NCBI GenBank assembly: GCA_900542195.1
Contig: UQNA01000004.1
Coordinates: forward strand, 21,594-85,593
DNA length: 64,000 nucleotides
Source of the DNA: an uncultured Sutterella sp.
GTDB lineage: Bacteria; Pseudomonadota; Gammaproteobacteria; Burkholderiales; Burkholderiaceae_F
Direction of reading: 5' to 3'
Each line of letters begins with the position of its first letter. Within the stretch, counting starts at the first letter, position 1. This document shows, one piece after another, positions 42,393-50,850 of this stretch. The translations under genes and the position numbers were made by a program. Below the pieces are notes generated by a model. That model was not told where the DNA came from, did no database searches, and saw nothing but the letters and a program-made list of their open reading frames with translations.

Positions 42393-43403
42393 GATTTTTC
42401 CAAAAACTTCTTCCAACAGCAGCTTCTTTACCGGAGAAGGAATGCCTATTTGCTCTATGTCTTCTCTGGTGAACCATCCGCCATGATCGCTTTCATTTAG
42501 TTCAGCGTCTAAAACATGAATGGGACTAGCCGTTAACTTGTAATGCGTAAACTCATGAACGACTGTGGGCAGAGGAGTGCCTTTACAGGTCAAATCATCT
42601 CCTTCCGGAAGGCTCCACAGATGCTTCCAAACGCCTTTGCCGGTGCGTTTCTCCAACCATACGGCTTCTCCCCGTGTACAGACATACCAAAACTTATGGC
42701 GTTCAGGTTTGGCTTTTTTCTTGGCTTTAATAGGATATTCGGCAGGACATCCCTCTTTGGCTGCACGGCACAACACTGAGACAGGACACAGCAAACACTT
42801 TGGATTGGAACGCGTACAAATCATTGAACCTAAATCCATTAGTCCTTGGGAAAAAGCTCGTCCTTCTTCTTGCGGAAGATTATTTTCCGTTAAATCCCAT
42901 AAGACTTTTTCAAATCCTGCCGTTCCGTAAACTTCGTTGATCTTAAAGAACCTTGCAAAAACTCTTTTGACATTACCATCGAGCATTGGAACTGGCTTAT
43001 CGGTAACTGCACTGATAATGGCACCGGCAGTGCTTCTTCCAATACCGGGAAGTTCCAGAAGTGTATTAAGTTCAAGAGGAAAGCGGCCGGAGAACTTTTC
43101 CACAACAGCTTTTGCACAAGCATGCAGATTGCGCGCTCTACTGTAATAGCCCAAACCAGCCCAGTTGGCCATTACCTCATCCTCGCTTGCAGAAGCAAGA
43201 TGTTCAACCGTAGGAAACCTTTCTACGAACTTTTGAAAATAAGGAATGACCGCTGTTACCTGAGTCTGCTGAAGCATAATTTCTGCAAGCCAGCGTTGGT
43301 AAGGGTCATACGTCTTCTGCCAAGGCAAAGAATTTCTGCCTTCTTGCTTTTGCCAAGATATTAAGGCTTTGCAAGGAAATTTAATACAGTCAGAGCTATT
43401 CAT
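42381..43403 (-). CDS. mutY: A/G-specific adenine DNA glycosylase
   Basis: A 340-aa glycosylase that removes adenine opposite 8-oxoguanine. Catalytic Glu lies in WLAEIMLQQTQV (about 34-45), the helix-hairpin-helix is LLELPGIGRSTAGAI with catalytic Asp in MLDGNVKRVFAR, and a [4Fe-4S] loop has the C-x6-C-x2-C-x5-C spacing. A C-terminal NUDIX-like domain reads 8-oxoG. The ATG at 43403 overlaps the mutM stop by one base (TAATG); a TTG four codons upstream is the only alternative. It shares a 12-bp overlap with rapZ. Confidence 0.95.
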   Translation of the reverse strand: MNSSDCIKFPCKALISWQKQEGRNSLPWQKTYDPYQRWLAEIMLQQTQVTAVIPYFQKFVERFPTVEHLASASEDEVMANWAGLGYYSRARNLHACAKAVVEKFSGRFPLELNTLLELPGIGRSTAGAIISAVTDKPVPMLDGNVKRVFARFFKINEVYGTAGFEKVLWDLTENNLPQEEGRAFSQGLMDLGSMICTRSNPKCLLCPVSVLCRAAKEGCPAEYPIKAKKKAKPERHKFWYVCTRGEAVWLEKRTGKGVWKHLWSLPEGDDLTCKGTPLPTVVHEFTHYKLTASPIHVLDAELNESDHGGWFTREDIEQIGIPSPVKKLLLEEVFGKILLA

Positions 43404-44224
43404 TAATGCTGGCAATGAGGACAGTAAAAAGTAGAACGGCCGTCAATCTGAACTTTTTTAATTAAAGTTCCGCATTTCTTACAGGGCTGGCCCTCGCGTC
43501 CATAGACGTTATTGTTCAACGTGTAATAGCCGCTCTGCCCTTCCGCTGAAACGAAATCCCTCAGGGTTGAGCCCCCCAACTCGATGGAAGATAGAAGAAC
43601 TTCTTTGACTGCGTCCGTTAAAGCTGAAACTCTTTTTTTAGAGATTCGGTTCGATTTTGTTTTAGGATGAACACCCGCCAAGAATAAAGATTCGGAACAG
43701 TAAATATTCCCCACCCCTACTACAATGTCTCCTCTTATAAGGGAGGTCTTAATAGGCAGAGACGTCTGTCTCAGAGCTTCATAAAAGAAGTTGGAATTAA
43801 ATCCTTCACTTAGAGGTTCGACTCCTAGTCTCTGAAGTTCCGGCATAGCAAAAGCCGACTCTTTATCGGGGAAATAAGCCACGAATCCAAATCTTCGAGG
43901 ATCGTGATAACGCATTATCATGTCCCCGAAAATTAAATCGAGGTGGTCATGCTTTTGAACCTCAACATCTGCTTGCAGGTAGACTCGCATAGAACCGGAC
44001 ATCCCTAGATGAGTCACCAGAGCTGAACGGTCAAAAAGCCAGATGAGATATTTTCCCCGGCGCTTAATATCATGAAGCGTCTGGTTGAAAAGAAGCTCTT
44101 CTAGGTCTGCTCTGAGAGGCTTCCGAAAGCGCGTTTCTCTGACAACGGCTCCGGTACATTTTTTATTTTTTAACTTTCTCAGTAAACCCAAACGGGTAAC
44201 TTCAACCTCTGGCAACTCTGGCAT
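43403..44224 (-). CDS. mutM: formamidopyrimidine-DNA glycosylase
   Basis: A 273-aa bifunctional glycosylase/AP lyase that removes 8-oxoguanine. It has the invariant N terminus MPELPEVE (Pro2 Schiff-base nucleophile, Glu3), Lys in RRGKYLIW (about 56-58), the H2TH domain (GDIVVGVGNIYCSESLF) and a C-terminal zinc finger (CKKC...CPHC). It forms an operon with mutY, giving both enzymes of the GO system together; its start is 20 bp after the uracil-permease stop. Confidence 0.96.
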   Translation of the reverse strand: MPELPEVEVTRLGLLRKLKNKKCTGAVVRETRFRKPLRADLEELLFNQTLHDIKRRGKYLIWLFDRSALVTHLGMSGSMRVYLQADVEVQKHDHLDLIFGDMIMRYHDPRRFGFVAYFPDKESAFAMPELQRLGVEPLSEGFNSNFFYEALRQTSLPIKTSLIRGDIVVGVGNIYCSESLFLAGVHPKTKSNRISKKRVSALTDAVKEVLLSSIELGGSTLRDFVSAEGQSGYYTLNNNVYGREGQPCKKCGTLIKKVQIDGRSTFYCPHCQH

Positions 44225-44244
44225 TTGACCGCTCTAAGTATCGA

Positions 44245-45528
44245 TTAGTAGTTCTCTTTGAGGGCAAAGAGAAGGTTAAGACCGATAGCCGCTAACGTAG
44301 CGGTACCGATACCGCCTAAGTTGAAACCGGCAATAGTCAAGGAAAAATCTCCGGTGCCCACAATCAAAGTAATTGCTACGACAATCAAGTTACGGGTGGT
44401 GGATAAATCAACCTTGCTTTCAACCCAGATTCTGGCTCCGGCAGCAGCGATAAAGCCGAATACGACCACTGAAACAGCTCCCAGCAAAGGTCCCGGAATA
44501 CTTTGAATTACAGCTCCGAATTTAGGAGAGAAGCCCAGAAGAATGGCAAAGCAAGCAGCAACCGGGAAAATAAGAGTGGAATACACTCTTGTGGCTGCCA
44601 TCACACCGATGTTTTCACCGTAAGTTGTCACACCGGGACCGCCGGCAAAACCGGCCAAAATGGTAGCAATACCGTCACCGAAGAATGCACGGCCGATATA
44701 GGGGTCCAAATTGCGGTGAGTCATTACGTTGACGGCTTTAATATGACCAAGGTTTTCTGCTACCAGGATGACAACGACCGGAACGATAAGAACAATTGCG
44801 TCAATGTCAAAGACAGGAGCCGTGAATTCCGGAACGCCCAGCCATGCGGCATTCTGGATGGCAGAGAAGTCAATCGGCTTTCCGAATCCAAGAACATTGG
44901 TCAGCATCCAATAAACGACATAGGAGATAAGAATTCCGACGATCATAAGAAGCTTCTGGAGGAATCCCCTCAGATAGACAGCTGCAAAACCAATAATTAA
45001 CAAAGCGGCTGTTGCATACCAATGTTCGAAAGAGGTGGTACCCATTCCTTTAACGGCAACAGGGGCCAAGTTCAGACCAATGACCATCACTACAGCACCC
45101 GTGACAACAGGCGGCATAAGCTTTTCAATCCATTTGACGCCTGTCTTCATGACAATAAGGCCAATAAGAGCATAGACCACACCGCATGCCACCACGCCGC
45201 TCATCGCTATTCCAATATTCGGATTAGGTCCCGAGCCCGAATATCCCGTCGCCGCAATCACGACGCCGATAAAAGCGAAGCTGGAGCCGAGGTAACTGGG
45301 CACCTGTCCGCCGACAATGAAGAAGAAAACCAGGGTACCAATACCGCTCATTAAGACGGCAATATTTGGATTTAAGCCCATAAGCAGCGGAGCCAACACG
45401 GTTGAACCGAACATAATGACTACGTGCTGAAGTCCCATAGCAATTGTTTGAGACAGAGGGAGGCGTTCGTCAGGCGCGATTACACCTTCTTGCTTTAGTT
45501 TCCAAGCGGGGAAATAGTTTTTTAGCAT
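44245..45528 (-). CDS. uraA: NCS2-family uracil/xanthine permease, UraA-like
   Basis: A 427-aa 14-helix permease. Family marks are AMGLQHVVIMFGSTVLAPLL near the N terminus, GSSFAFIGVV, and VTTYGENIGVMAATRVYST, the conserved NCS2 motif with Glu in TYGENIG. UraA moves uracil with protons; xanthine and other pyrimidine carriers share the fold, so uracil is the most likely but not certain substrate. It is the first gene of an operon with mutM and mutY and is divergent from prfC. Confidence 0.85.
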   Translation of the reverse strand: MLKNYFPAWKLKQEGVIAPDERLPLSQTIAMGLQHVVIMFGSTVLAPLLMGLNPNIAVLMSGIGTLVFFFIVGGQVPSYLGSSFAFIGVVIAATGYSGSGPNPNIGIAMSGVVACGVVYALIGLIVMKTGVKWIEKLMPPVVTGAVVMVIGLNLAPVAVKGMGTTSFEHWYATAALLIIGFAAVYLRGFLQKLLMIVGILISYVVYWMLTNVLGFGKPIDFSAIQNAAWLGVPEFTAPVFDIDAIVLIVPVVVILVAENLGHIKAVNVMTHRNLDPYIGRAFFGDGIATILAGFAGGPGVTTYGENIGVMAATRVYSTLIFPVAACFAILLGFSPKFGAVIQSIPGPLLGAVSVVVFGFIAAAGARIWVESKVDLSTTRNLIVVAITLIVGTGDFSLTIAGFNLGGIGTATLAAIGLNLLFALKENY

Positions 45529-45644
45529 GATGGAAGTTAGAGAATGGCAATAATGGAGCTAATTCTAGTAGTTTTGACTTTTTATTTCCTTCGTTTTTAG
45601 AGGATTCTTTCTTCTATAAACAAACTTGTTTTTCTTTTTGAAAC

Positions 45645-45660
45645 TTGTTGTTAGCAACAA
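45645..45660. promoter_or_regulatory. Short inverted repeat between uraA and prfC
   Basis: TTGTTG-TTAG-CAACAA is a perfect 6-4-6 inverted repeat in the divergent intergenic region. It could be an operator for either gene; no known site matches. Confidence 0.25.
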
Positions 45661-45727
45661 ATCCGTCTGAAGCAGGCGCTTGTTCTAAAATGCTTGTCTT
45701 TGTAATTTCTTTACATACAGGAACGAA

Positions 45728-47353
45728 ATGGCTCAAACGAGTCCTCAATTAAGAAAAGAGGTAGAGACTAGGCGCACGTTTGCGATCATCTCTCACCCTG
45801 ACGCCGGTAAAACCACATTAACTGAGAAGCTGCTTCTTTTCGGCGGAGCTATTCAGATGGCAGGAGCCGTTAAAGGCAGAAAAGCAGCTAAGCACGCCAC
45901 CAGTGACTGGATGGAAGTTGAAAAGCAGCGCGGCATTTCCGTTACCAGCTCAGTTATGCAGTTCCAATATCAGGATCATGTGATTAATTTGTTGGACACC
46001 CCGGGCCACGAGGACTTTTCTGAAGATACCTACCGCGTTCTCACGGCAGTAGACTGCGCAGTGATGGTTATTGATGCTGCAAAAGGTGTTGAAGCCCAGA
46101 CCATCAAACTGCTGGAAGTATGCCGTCTTAGAAAGACTCCGATTATTACTTTCATCAACAAGCTTGACCGTGAAGTCAAAGACCCAATCGAACTTTTAGG
46201 CGAAATTGAAAGCGTCTTAAAAATTGATTGTGCGCCAATCACTTGGCCGATTGGAATGGGTAAAACTTTCCGTGGCGTTTTCTCCCTTTTAGGCAACAAG
46301 CTTAACCGCTTTACTCCCGGTGGAGAGAAACTTACCAAAGATGTCGAAGTCATCGAAGGACTCGACAATCCCCGCTTGGACGAGCTGTTTCCTCTTGAAA
46401 TGCCTTATGTCAGAGAAAGTGTGGAACTTATTGAAGGTGCTAGCGAGCCTTTCTCTCTTGAGAAATTCTTGAGCGGCGAGCAGACTCCTGTTTTCTTCGG
46501 TTCCGGTGTCAATAATTTCGGTGTGGAAGACGTACTGCAAGCCCTTGTAAACTGGGCTCCGATTCCGCAACCTAGAGATGGCGGTTCCCGAGAAGTTGAA
46601 CCGGACGAGTCTAAATTCACGGGGTTCGTATTCAAGATCCAAGCAAATATGGATCCGAAGCACCGCGACAGAATTGCTTTCTTCCGAGTCTGCTCCGGCT
46701 GCTATGAACCCGGAATGAAGGTTTACCATGTTCGTGACGGTAAAGACATGAAGATTCCGAATGCTCTGACATTTATGGCCAATGACAGAGTTAAGATGGA
46801 AAAAGCCGTTGCAGGCGATATTATCGGTATTTACAACCATGGACAGCTTCACATCGGCGATACACTCACCGAAGGTGAGAGACTTGGATTTACCGGAATT
46901 CCATACTTCGCTCCGGAACTTTTCAGAGCTGCACGTTCAAAAGATCCATTCAAAGCTAAACAGCTACACAAAGGACTCAAAGAACTTGGTGAGGAAGGTG
47001 CCATTCAGGTGTTCGAAGACGAACTTGGCAACCTTTATCTTGGCGCTGTCGGCCCTCTGCAATTCGAAATTGTGGCTCAGCGTTTGGCAACCGAATACAA
47101 GGTTGACGCTATTTATGAAAATACACCGGTTTCCACAGCTCGCTGGCTGACCTATCCGGACGAAAAAACAAAGAAAGAGTTTGAGACTGAGCAAACTCTT
47201 CGTCTGGCTAAGGATGCTGACGGCAACCCAGTCTACCTGGCAACCAGCATTTATAACCTTCAGACCACACAAAAACACTGGCCTGAAGTTGGTTTCCACA
47301 CCACTCGAGAACACGGTCAGAAGCTAAAACACAGCGACACTGACATTCTCTAG
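45728..47353 (+). CDS. prfC: peptide chain release factor 3
   Basis: A 541-aa GTPase that recycles RF1/RF2 after termination. G1 is SHPDAGKTT, G2 includes QRGISVTSSVMQF, G3 DTPGHEDF, G4 NKLD. The sequence KGRKAAKHATSDWMEVEKQRG distinguishes RF3 from EF-G. The length and domain order fit E. coli RF3 (529 aa). It is monocistronic and ends with a strong terminator. Confidence 0.96.
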   Translation: MAQTSPQLRKEVETRRTFAIISHPDAGKTTLTEKLLLFGGAIQMAGAVKGRKAAKHATSDWMEVEKQRGISVTSSVMQFQYQDHVINLLDTPGHEDFSEDTYRVLTAVDCAVMVIDAAKGVEAQTIKLLEVCRLRKTPIITFINKLDREVKDPIELLGEIESVLKIDCAPITWPIGMGKTFRGVFSLLGNKLNRFTPGGEKLTKDVEVIEGLDNPRLDELFPLEMPYVRESVELIEGASEPFSLEKFLSGEQTPVFFGSGVNNFGVEDVLQALVNWAPIPQPRDGGSREVEPDESKFTGFVFKIQANMDPKHRDRIAFFRVCSGCYEPGMKVYHVRDGKDMKIPNALTFMANDRVKMEKAVAGDIIGIYNHGQLHIGDTLTEGERLGFTGIPYFAPELFRAARSKDPFKAKQLHKGLKELGEEGAIQVFEDELGNLYLGAVGPLQFEIVAQRLATEYKVDAIYENTPVSTARWLTYPDEKTKKEFETEQTLRLAKDADGNPVYLATSIYNLQTTQKHWPEVGFHTTREHGQKLKHSDTDIL

Positions 47354-47365
47354 CGTGAAATGAGA

Positions 47366-47404
47366 AAGAGCGTTCGTAAAACAACCTATCGAACGCTCTT
47401 TTTT
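47366..47404 (+). terminator. Rho-independent terminator after prfC
   Basis: An 11-bp perfect stem (AAGAGCGTTCG/CGAACGCTCTT, 47366-47376 and 47390-47400) is followed by six T. Confidence 0.9.
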
Positions 47405-47455
47405 CTTCTCCACACCTAAACCTCTGTGCCTCAAACTAGCAGGATTTCTCAAGAA

Positions 47456-48463
47456 TTATTTTGTAGGCAAGACTTGATTTATCCATTCGTCTGTTAACTC
47501 TTTTCTTTTTTCGCCCTTCCAACTTAAGGGAACGTCCAGCGCCTTGATGTTTTTAAGATTTAAAACAGGATCCGTAATCACGGCATCCGTCCTCGTTGGA
47601 ACGTACTTAATGTTATTTTTCAAAATAAAGTCAGCAAACTTAGGACTTGAGGCCCACTCAATAAACTTCTTCGCTTCCTCCGGATGTTTTGCGCCCCTTA
47701 CCAGTCCTACGGCCTCTATACCAAAAGTTACGCCTTCCTTCGGATAAGTAATTTCAACTCGATGACCCAACTGTTTGATATCAAGAGCGTCAGGGAGATA
47801 GACGATAGCAACCGCCGCTAAGTCTTGTCCAACTCTAAGAGCAGGCCAAGCTCCGCTTTTGGTGTACATCTGAACATTCTTATGGAGCTTCTTCTGATAT
47901 TCAATACCGCCCTCTTTACCGAAAGCCCCGCGAATAGAAAATAGGCGTTCGGTTGCCGTACCGGATGTTCTGGCATCAGCAAGAATAAGCGAGTTTTTAT
48001 ATTTCGGATCTAGCAAATCCATCCAAGATTGAGGTGCCTTCAAACCGTTTCTCTTTAAGAAATCAGAATTAGAAATAAAGGCCAGAGGCATGATGCCGAT
48101 ACCAATCCAGGCATGGTCAGGATCAATAAACTGAGAGGGAATTGCCGATGCGTTTTTTGGCAAGAAGGGTTCTACGAGATTTTCTTTTTTGGCCGCTTCA
48201 TAAATATCGGCAGGGCCACCCAGGATTGCATCCACCTGAGGATTATTTTTCTCGGCTTGGACTCTGGCAAGAACTTCTCCGGCCGAAAGACGCAAGTAGT
48301 TTACTTTAATGCCTGTATCTTTTGAGAATTGAGCTAAAACCTCACTGGCATATTTATCCGGCATAGTGGCATACAGATTCAGTTCCGCAGCTAATACCGA
48401 GGATGCGAGACAAAGAGAAAACATGCTTGCGGCGAATCCCGGAAGCTTCCTTGGAATTTTCAT
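47456..48463 (-). CDS. periplasmic ABC transporter binding protein, Fe(III)/FbpA-like
   Basis: A 335-aa exported binding protein with a Sec signal peptide (about 25-26 residues, VLAA). The body opens ELNLYATMPDKYASEVLAQFSKDTGIKV and has ILGGPADIYEAAKKENLVEP and PKEGVTFGIEAVGLVRGAKHPEEAKKF, typical of the FbpA/AfuA cluster that binds ferric iron or, in other members, phosphonates or polyol phosphates. No permease or ATPase gene adjoins it, so its partner is elsewhere. It lies 45 bp after hydF and could be transcribed with it. Confidence 0.83.
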   Translation of the reverse strand: MKIPRKLPGFAASMFSLCLASSVLAAELNLYATMPDKYASEVLAQFSKDTGIKVNYLRLSAGEVLARVQAEKNNPQVDAILGGPADIYEAAKKENLVEPFLPKNASAIPSQFIDPDHAWIGIGIMPLAFISNSDFLKRNGLKAPQSWMDLLDPKYKNSLILADARTSGTATERLFSIRGAFGKEGGIEYQKKLHKNVQMYTKSGAWPALRVGQDLAAVAIVYLPDALDIKQLGHRVEITYPKEGVTFGIEAVGLVRGAKHPEEAKKFIEWASSPKFADFILKNNIKYVPTRTDAVITDPVLNLKNIKALDVPLSWKGEKRKELTDEWINQVLPTK

Positions 48464-48508
48464 ATTGTGGACTCCGTGTTCACATAGAGAAAGTTACATA
48501 TACGGATT

Positions 48509-49720
48509 CTACCTATGAAATGGTGACAAAACGCGTCCTAAAATACCGTGTAAATATGCGATCGCCACTCCGTAATTCACCATGGGTACGGAATATTCCT
48601 TACTAACTTTTTGCCTGTAGAGCATTGCTCTGCGGTTTATCATGCAGGCACCGCAGTGGATAACCAACTTATATCCGCTTAGGTCTGACGGGAAAGAATC
48701 TCCCGTATACCATTCGATATCTAAGTCTCCACCGACCTTTTGTTTCAGCCAACGCGGAATCTTTACGCGGCCGATATCATCGGCCTGGCATTGATGAGTA
48801 CAGGCTTCAGCAATCAACACCTTATCGCCCGGCCTCAAACTCTCGATTGCCTCCGCACCATGAACCAATTCATCCAAATTTCCTTTTTGACGGGCCATGA
48901 GAATGGAAAAAGAAGTCAGACGAATAGAATCAGGGACGATTGCATTAACCTCTTTGAAGACTTGACTGTCTGTGACTACTAAAGCAGGAGGTGTTTTCAG
49001 ATTGTCCAACTGTTTTTGGATTTCATCAACCTTGGCAACCATAGCTACTGCTCCGGCATCCAGACAATCTCTTATAGCTTGAACCTGAGGAAGAATCAAA
49101 CGACCTTTAGGAGCCGCAGTATCAATCGGCACACAGAACAAAACAACATCCCCGGGGTTGACTAAGTCTCTCAAGAACGGGATATCTTCAAACGCTCTCG
49201 GTGCAACTTTAATGAGTTCTTCTCTTAGCTCATTGAAACCCTCTCCTGTTTTTGCACTGATAGGAAATATAGGAAGGCCGATTTCCTCCGAAATCCGATT
49301 AATTTGTTGGAGGTCTAGAGCCTTTTCATCGACTTTATTGACGGCAAAAATAACTTGAGTTCCAAGCTCTTTAAAATCCTTCAACAAGGAGCGCTCAAAA
49401 TCAGAAACGGGTTGTCCTGCCTCTAAAAGGATTACTGCCACATCGGTTTTTGACATGACTTCCTTAGTCTTGCCGATTCTCAGTTTCCCAAGGTCTCCTA
49501 CGTCATCGATACCTGCAGTATCGATAATCATCACAGGTCCCAAAGGAAGGATTTCCATAGCCTTGTAAACCGGGTCTGTAGTCGTTCCGGCTATATTGCT
49601 CACCAAAGCGATATCTTGTTTTGTCAGACGATTGATGAAACTGGATTTTCCTGCATTTCTTTTGCCGAAGATTCCAATAAAAATTCGGTTTCCCTTCGGG
49701 GTTTGATTAAGGCCGGCCAT
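48509..49720 (-). CDS. hydF: [FeFe]-hydrogenase maturation GTPase HydF
   Basis: A 403-aa scaffold GTPase on which the 2Fe subcluster of the H-cluster is built before transfer to HydA. The N-terminal GTPase has GKRNAGKSS (G1), DTAGIDD (G3) and NKVD (G4). The C-terminal [4Fe-4S] domain has CTHQC and, about 50 residues later, HCGAC, the HydF signature. The start at 49720 follows AAGGAG by 5 nt; a GTG two codons earlier is possible. The gene is downstream of the hydrogenase genes, after a terminator-like hairpin. HydE and HydG are not in this window. Confidence 0.93.
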   Translation of the reverse strand: MAGLNQTPKGNRIFIGIFGKRNAGKSSFINRLTKQDIALVSNIAGTTTDPVYKAMEILPLGPVMIIDTAGIDDVGDLGKLRIGKTKEVMSKTDVAVILLEAGQPVSDFERSLLKDFKELGTQVIFAVNKVDEKALDLQQINRISEEIGLPIFPISAKTGEGFNELREELIKVAPRAFEDIPFLRDLVNPGDVVLFCVPIDTAAPKGRLILPQVQAIRDCLDAGAVAMVAKVDEIQKQLDNLKTPPALVVTDSQVFKEVNAIVPDSIRLTSFSILMARQKGNLDELVHGAEAIESLRPGDKVLIAEACTHQCQADDIGRVKIPRWLKQKVGGDLDIEWYTGDSFPSDLSGYKLVIHCGACMINRRAMLYRQKVSKEYSVPMVNYGVAIAYLHGILGRVLSPFHR

Positions 49721-49757
49721 AGACACTCCTTGATTTTGAATACCTGTAATTGTCCAT

Positions 49758-49784
49758 GAAAAAAGGAGCCGAAGCTCCCTTTTT
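49758..49784 (-). terminator. Terminator between the hydrogenase genes and hydF
   Basis: On the reverse strand the stem GGAGC/GCTCC closes a UUCG tetraloop and is followed by TTTTTT; flanking A and T runs can extend the stem. It lies about 25 nt after the cytochrome b stop, so hydF may have its own promoter or depend on read-through. Confidence 0.8.
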
Positions 49785-49808
49785 CATTGTTAATCTCGTA
49801 TGTTCAGA

Positions 49809-50498
49809 TTACTTTTCAACAACCTTAACAACGTCTCTCTTCAACCATGTTGGAGAATGGTGTTCAGCGGCTTCATAAGAAATGTCGCCGGGGCCGACTC
49901 TCCAAATGCCCTTGAAGTGTTCCATAGAAAGAAGGGCTAATGGGATGTGAGCGCAAGTAACCATTGCTGTCACAACGATGCTGCCCCAAACATGGGTAAT
50001 GAACAACCAGTAGAAAAGTGTCTTACCGAGTAAAGGAGCACCTGCCCAAAGCAACCAGCCGGTAACGATCAAGTAAGCGATGGCTGCGATGAAAATGAGA
50101 TAGCTCATCTTCTGACCGCCGTTGTATCTGCCCTGAGGAGGAACTTCTTCCGGGCCGAACGGGATCTTGAAGAAACGGCGTGGATAGCCACCGAAGTTTC
50201 TGAACCACATAATTGTGTTCTTATCCCATTCCATGAGGTTCTTCATGGTAACGGCGAAACGATCGGGCGCAAACAAGATGTAGCCGACAAAGTTAAGAGT
50301 GAAAAGAGCACCGAGCCAAATATGCCAAACCATCAAAAGGTTAGCTGTTTCGTCGGAGATAGCACCCATCATATTGCCGAAATAAACGATAACGCCTGTA
50401 AAGAAGAGTGCGTACCAGCAAATAGCGTTGATGGAATGGAAAACCTTGTCGGAAGTATGGAAGCGCAGAATACGAGCACCGCTTGCAGCATTAGACAT
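49809..50498 (-). CDS. membrane cytochrome b subunit of the [FeFe] hydrogenase
   Basis: A 229-aa protein with four transmembrane helices (about 22-44, 52-75, 131-153, 164-190) and paired histidines for b-haems (FHSINAICW, VWHIWLG, THVWGSI, CAHIPLA), as in formate-dehydrogenase gamma and cytochrome b561-type subunits. It should anchor the periplasmic hydrogenase and pass electrons to or from quinone. It overlaps the HydB gene by 8 bp and has an AAGGAG ribosome site 7 nt before the ATG. Desulfovibrio-type soluble HydAB has no such subunit. Confidence 0.88.
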   Translation of the reverse strand: MSNAASGARILRFHTSDKVFHSINAICWYALFFTGVIVYFGNMMGAISDETANLLMVWHIWLGALFTLNFVGYILFAPDRFAVTMKNLMEWDKNTIMWFRNFGGYPRRFFKIPFGPEEVPPQGRYNGGQKMSYLIFIAAIAYLIVTGWLLWAGAPLLGKTLFYWLFITHVWGSIVVTAMVTCAHIPLALLSMEHFKGIWRVGPGDISYEAAEHHSPTWLKRDVVKVVEK

Positions 50499-50838
50499 GT
50501 TTGGTCTCCTTCATAGCTAACTGAGAACGTGGGAAGTAGTGTGTATGGTTCAACTCATACATTTCACCTTCAACTGGTTTGCCCTTCATGTCTTCATAGA
50601 CTTTCCAGCAAACATCGTTTTCGTGAGAAGATGTGAGTTTAACCTTCTGCAAACGCTTGTCGTCTGCGTACAAGCCTTCTTGACGATCAAGAATAACTTT
50701 ATTGCGGCCTGTGACAATCTTAGTGATAACGGCACCGGCAGCAGCTACAACAACAGCGCAAAGGCCTACTACCTTCAAGAAGCCGCGTCTGCCCAACAGT
50801 GCATCTGTATCTCTTTCTGTATATTGATATTTACTCAT
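50491..50838 (-). CDS. hydB: periplasmic [FeFe] hydrogenase small subunit
   Basis: A 115-aa protein with a Tat signal (GRRGFLKVVG, matching RRxFLK) and hydrophobic segment, followed by a short mature part containing DRQEGLYADDKRL and LNHTHYFPRS, which match the iron-hydrogenase small-subunit domain of Desulfovibrio HydB (DRINGVYGAD, LLHTHWFD). It has no cofactor; it wraps the large subunit and its Tat signal takes the folded pair to the periplasm. It lies 12 bp after hydA. Confidence 0.92.
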   Translation of the reverse strand: MSKYQYTERDTDALLGRRGFLKVVGLCAVVVAAAGAVITKIVTGRNKVILDRQEGLYADDKRLQKVKLTSSHENDVCWKVYEDMKGKPVEGEMYELNHTHYFPRSQLAMKETKHV

Positions 50839-50850
50839 TTTTCCAACCCT

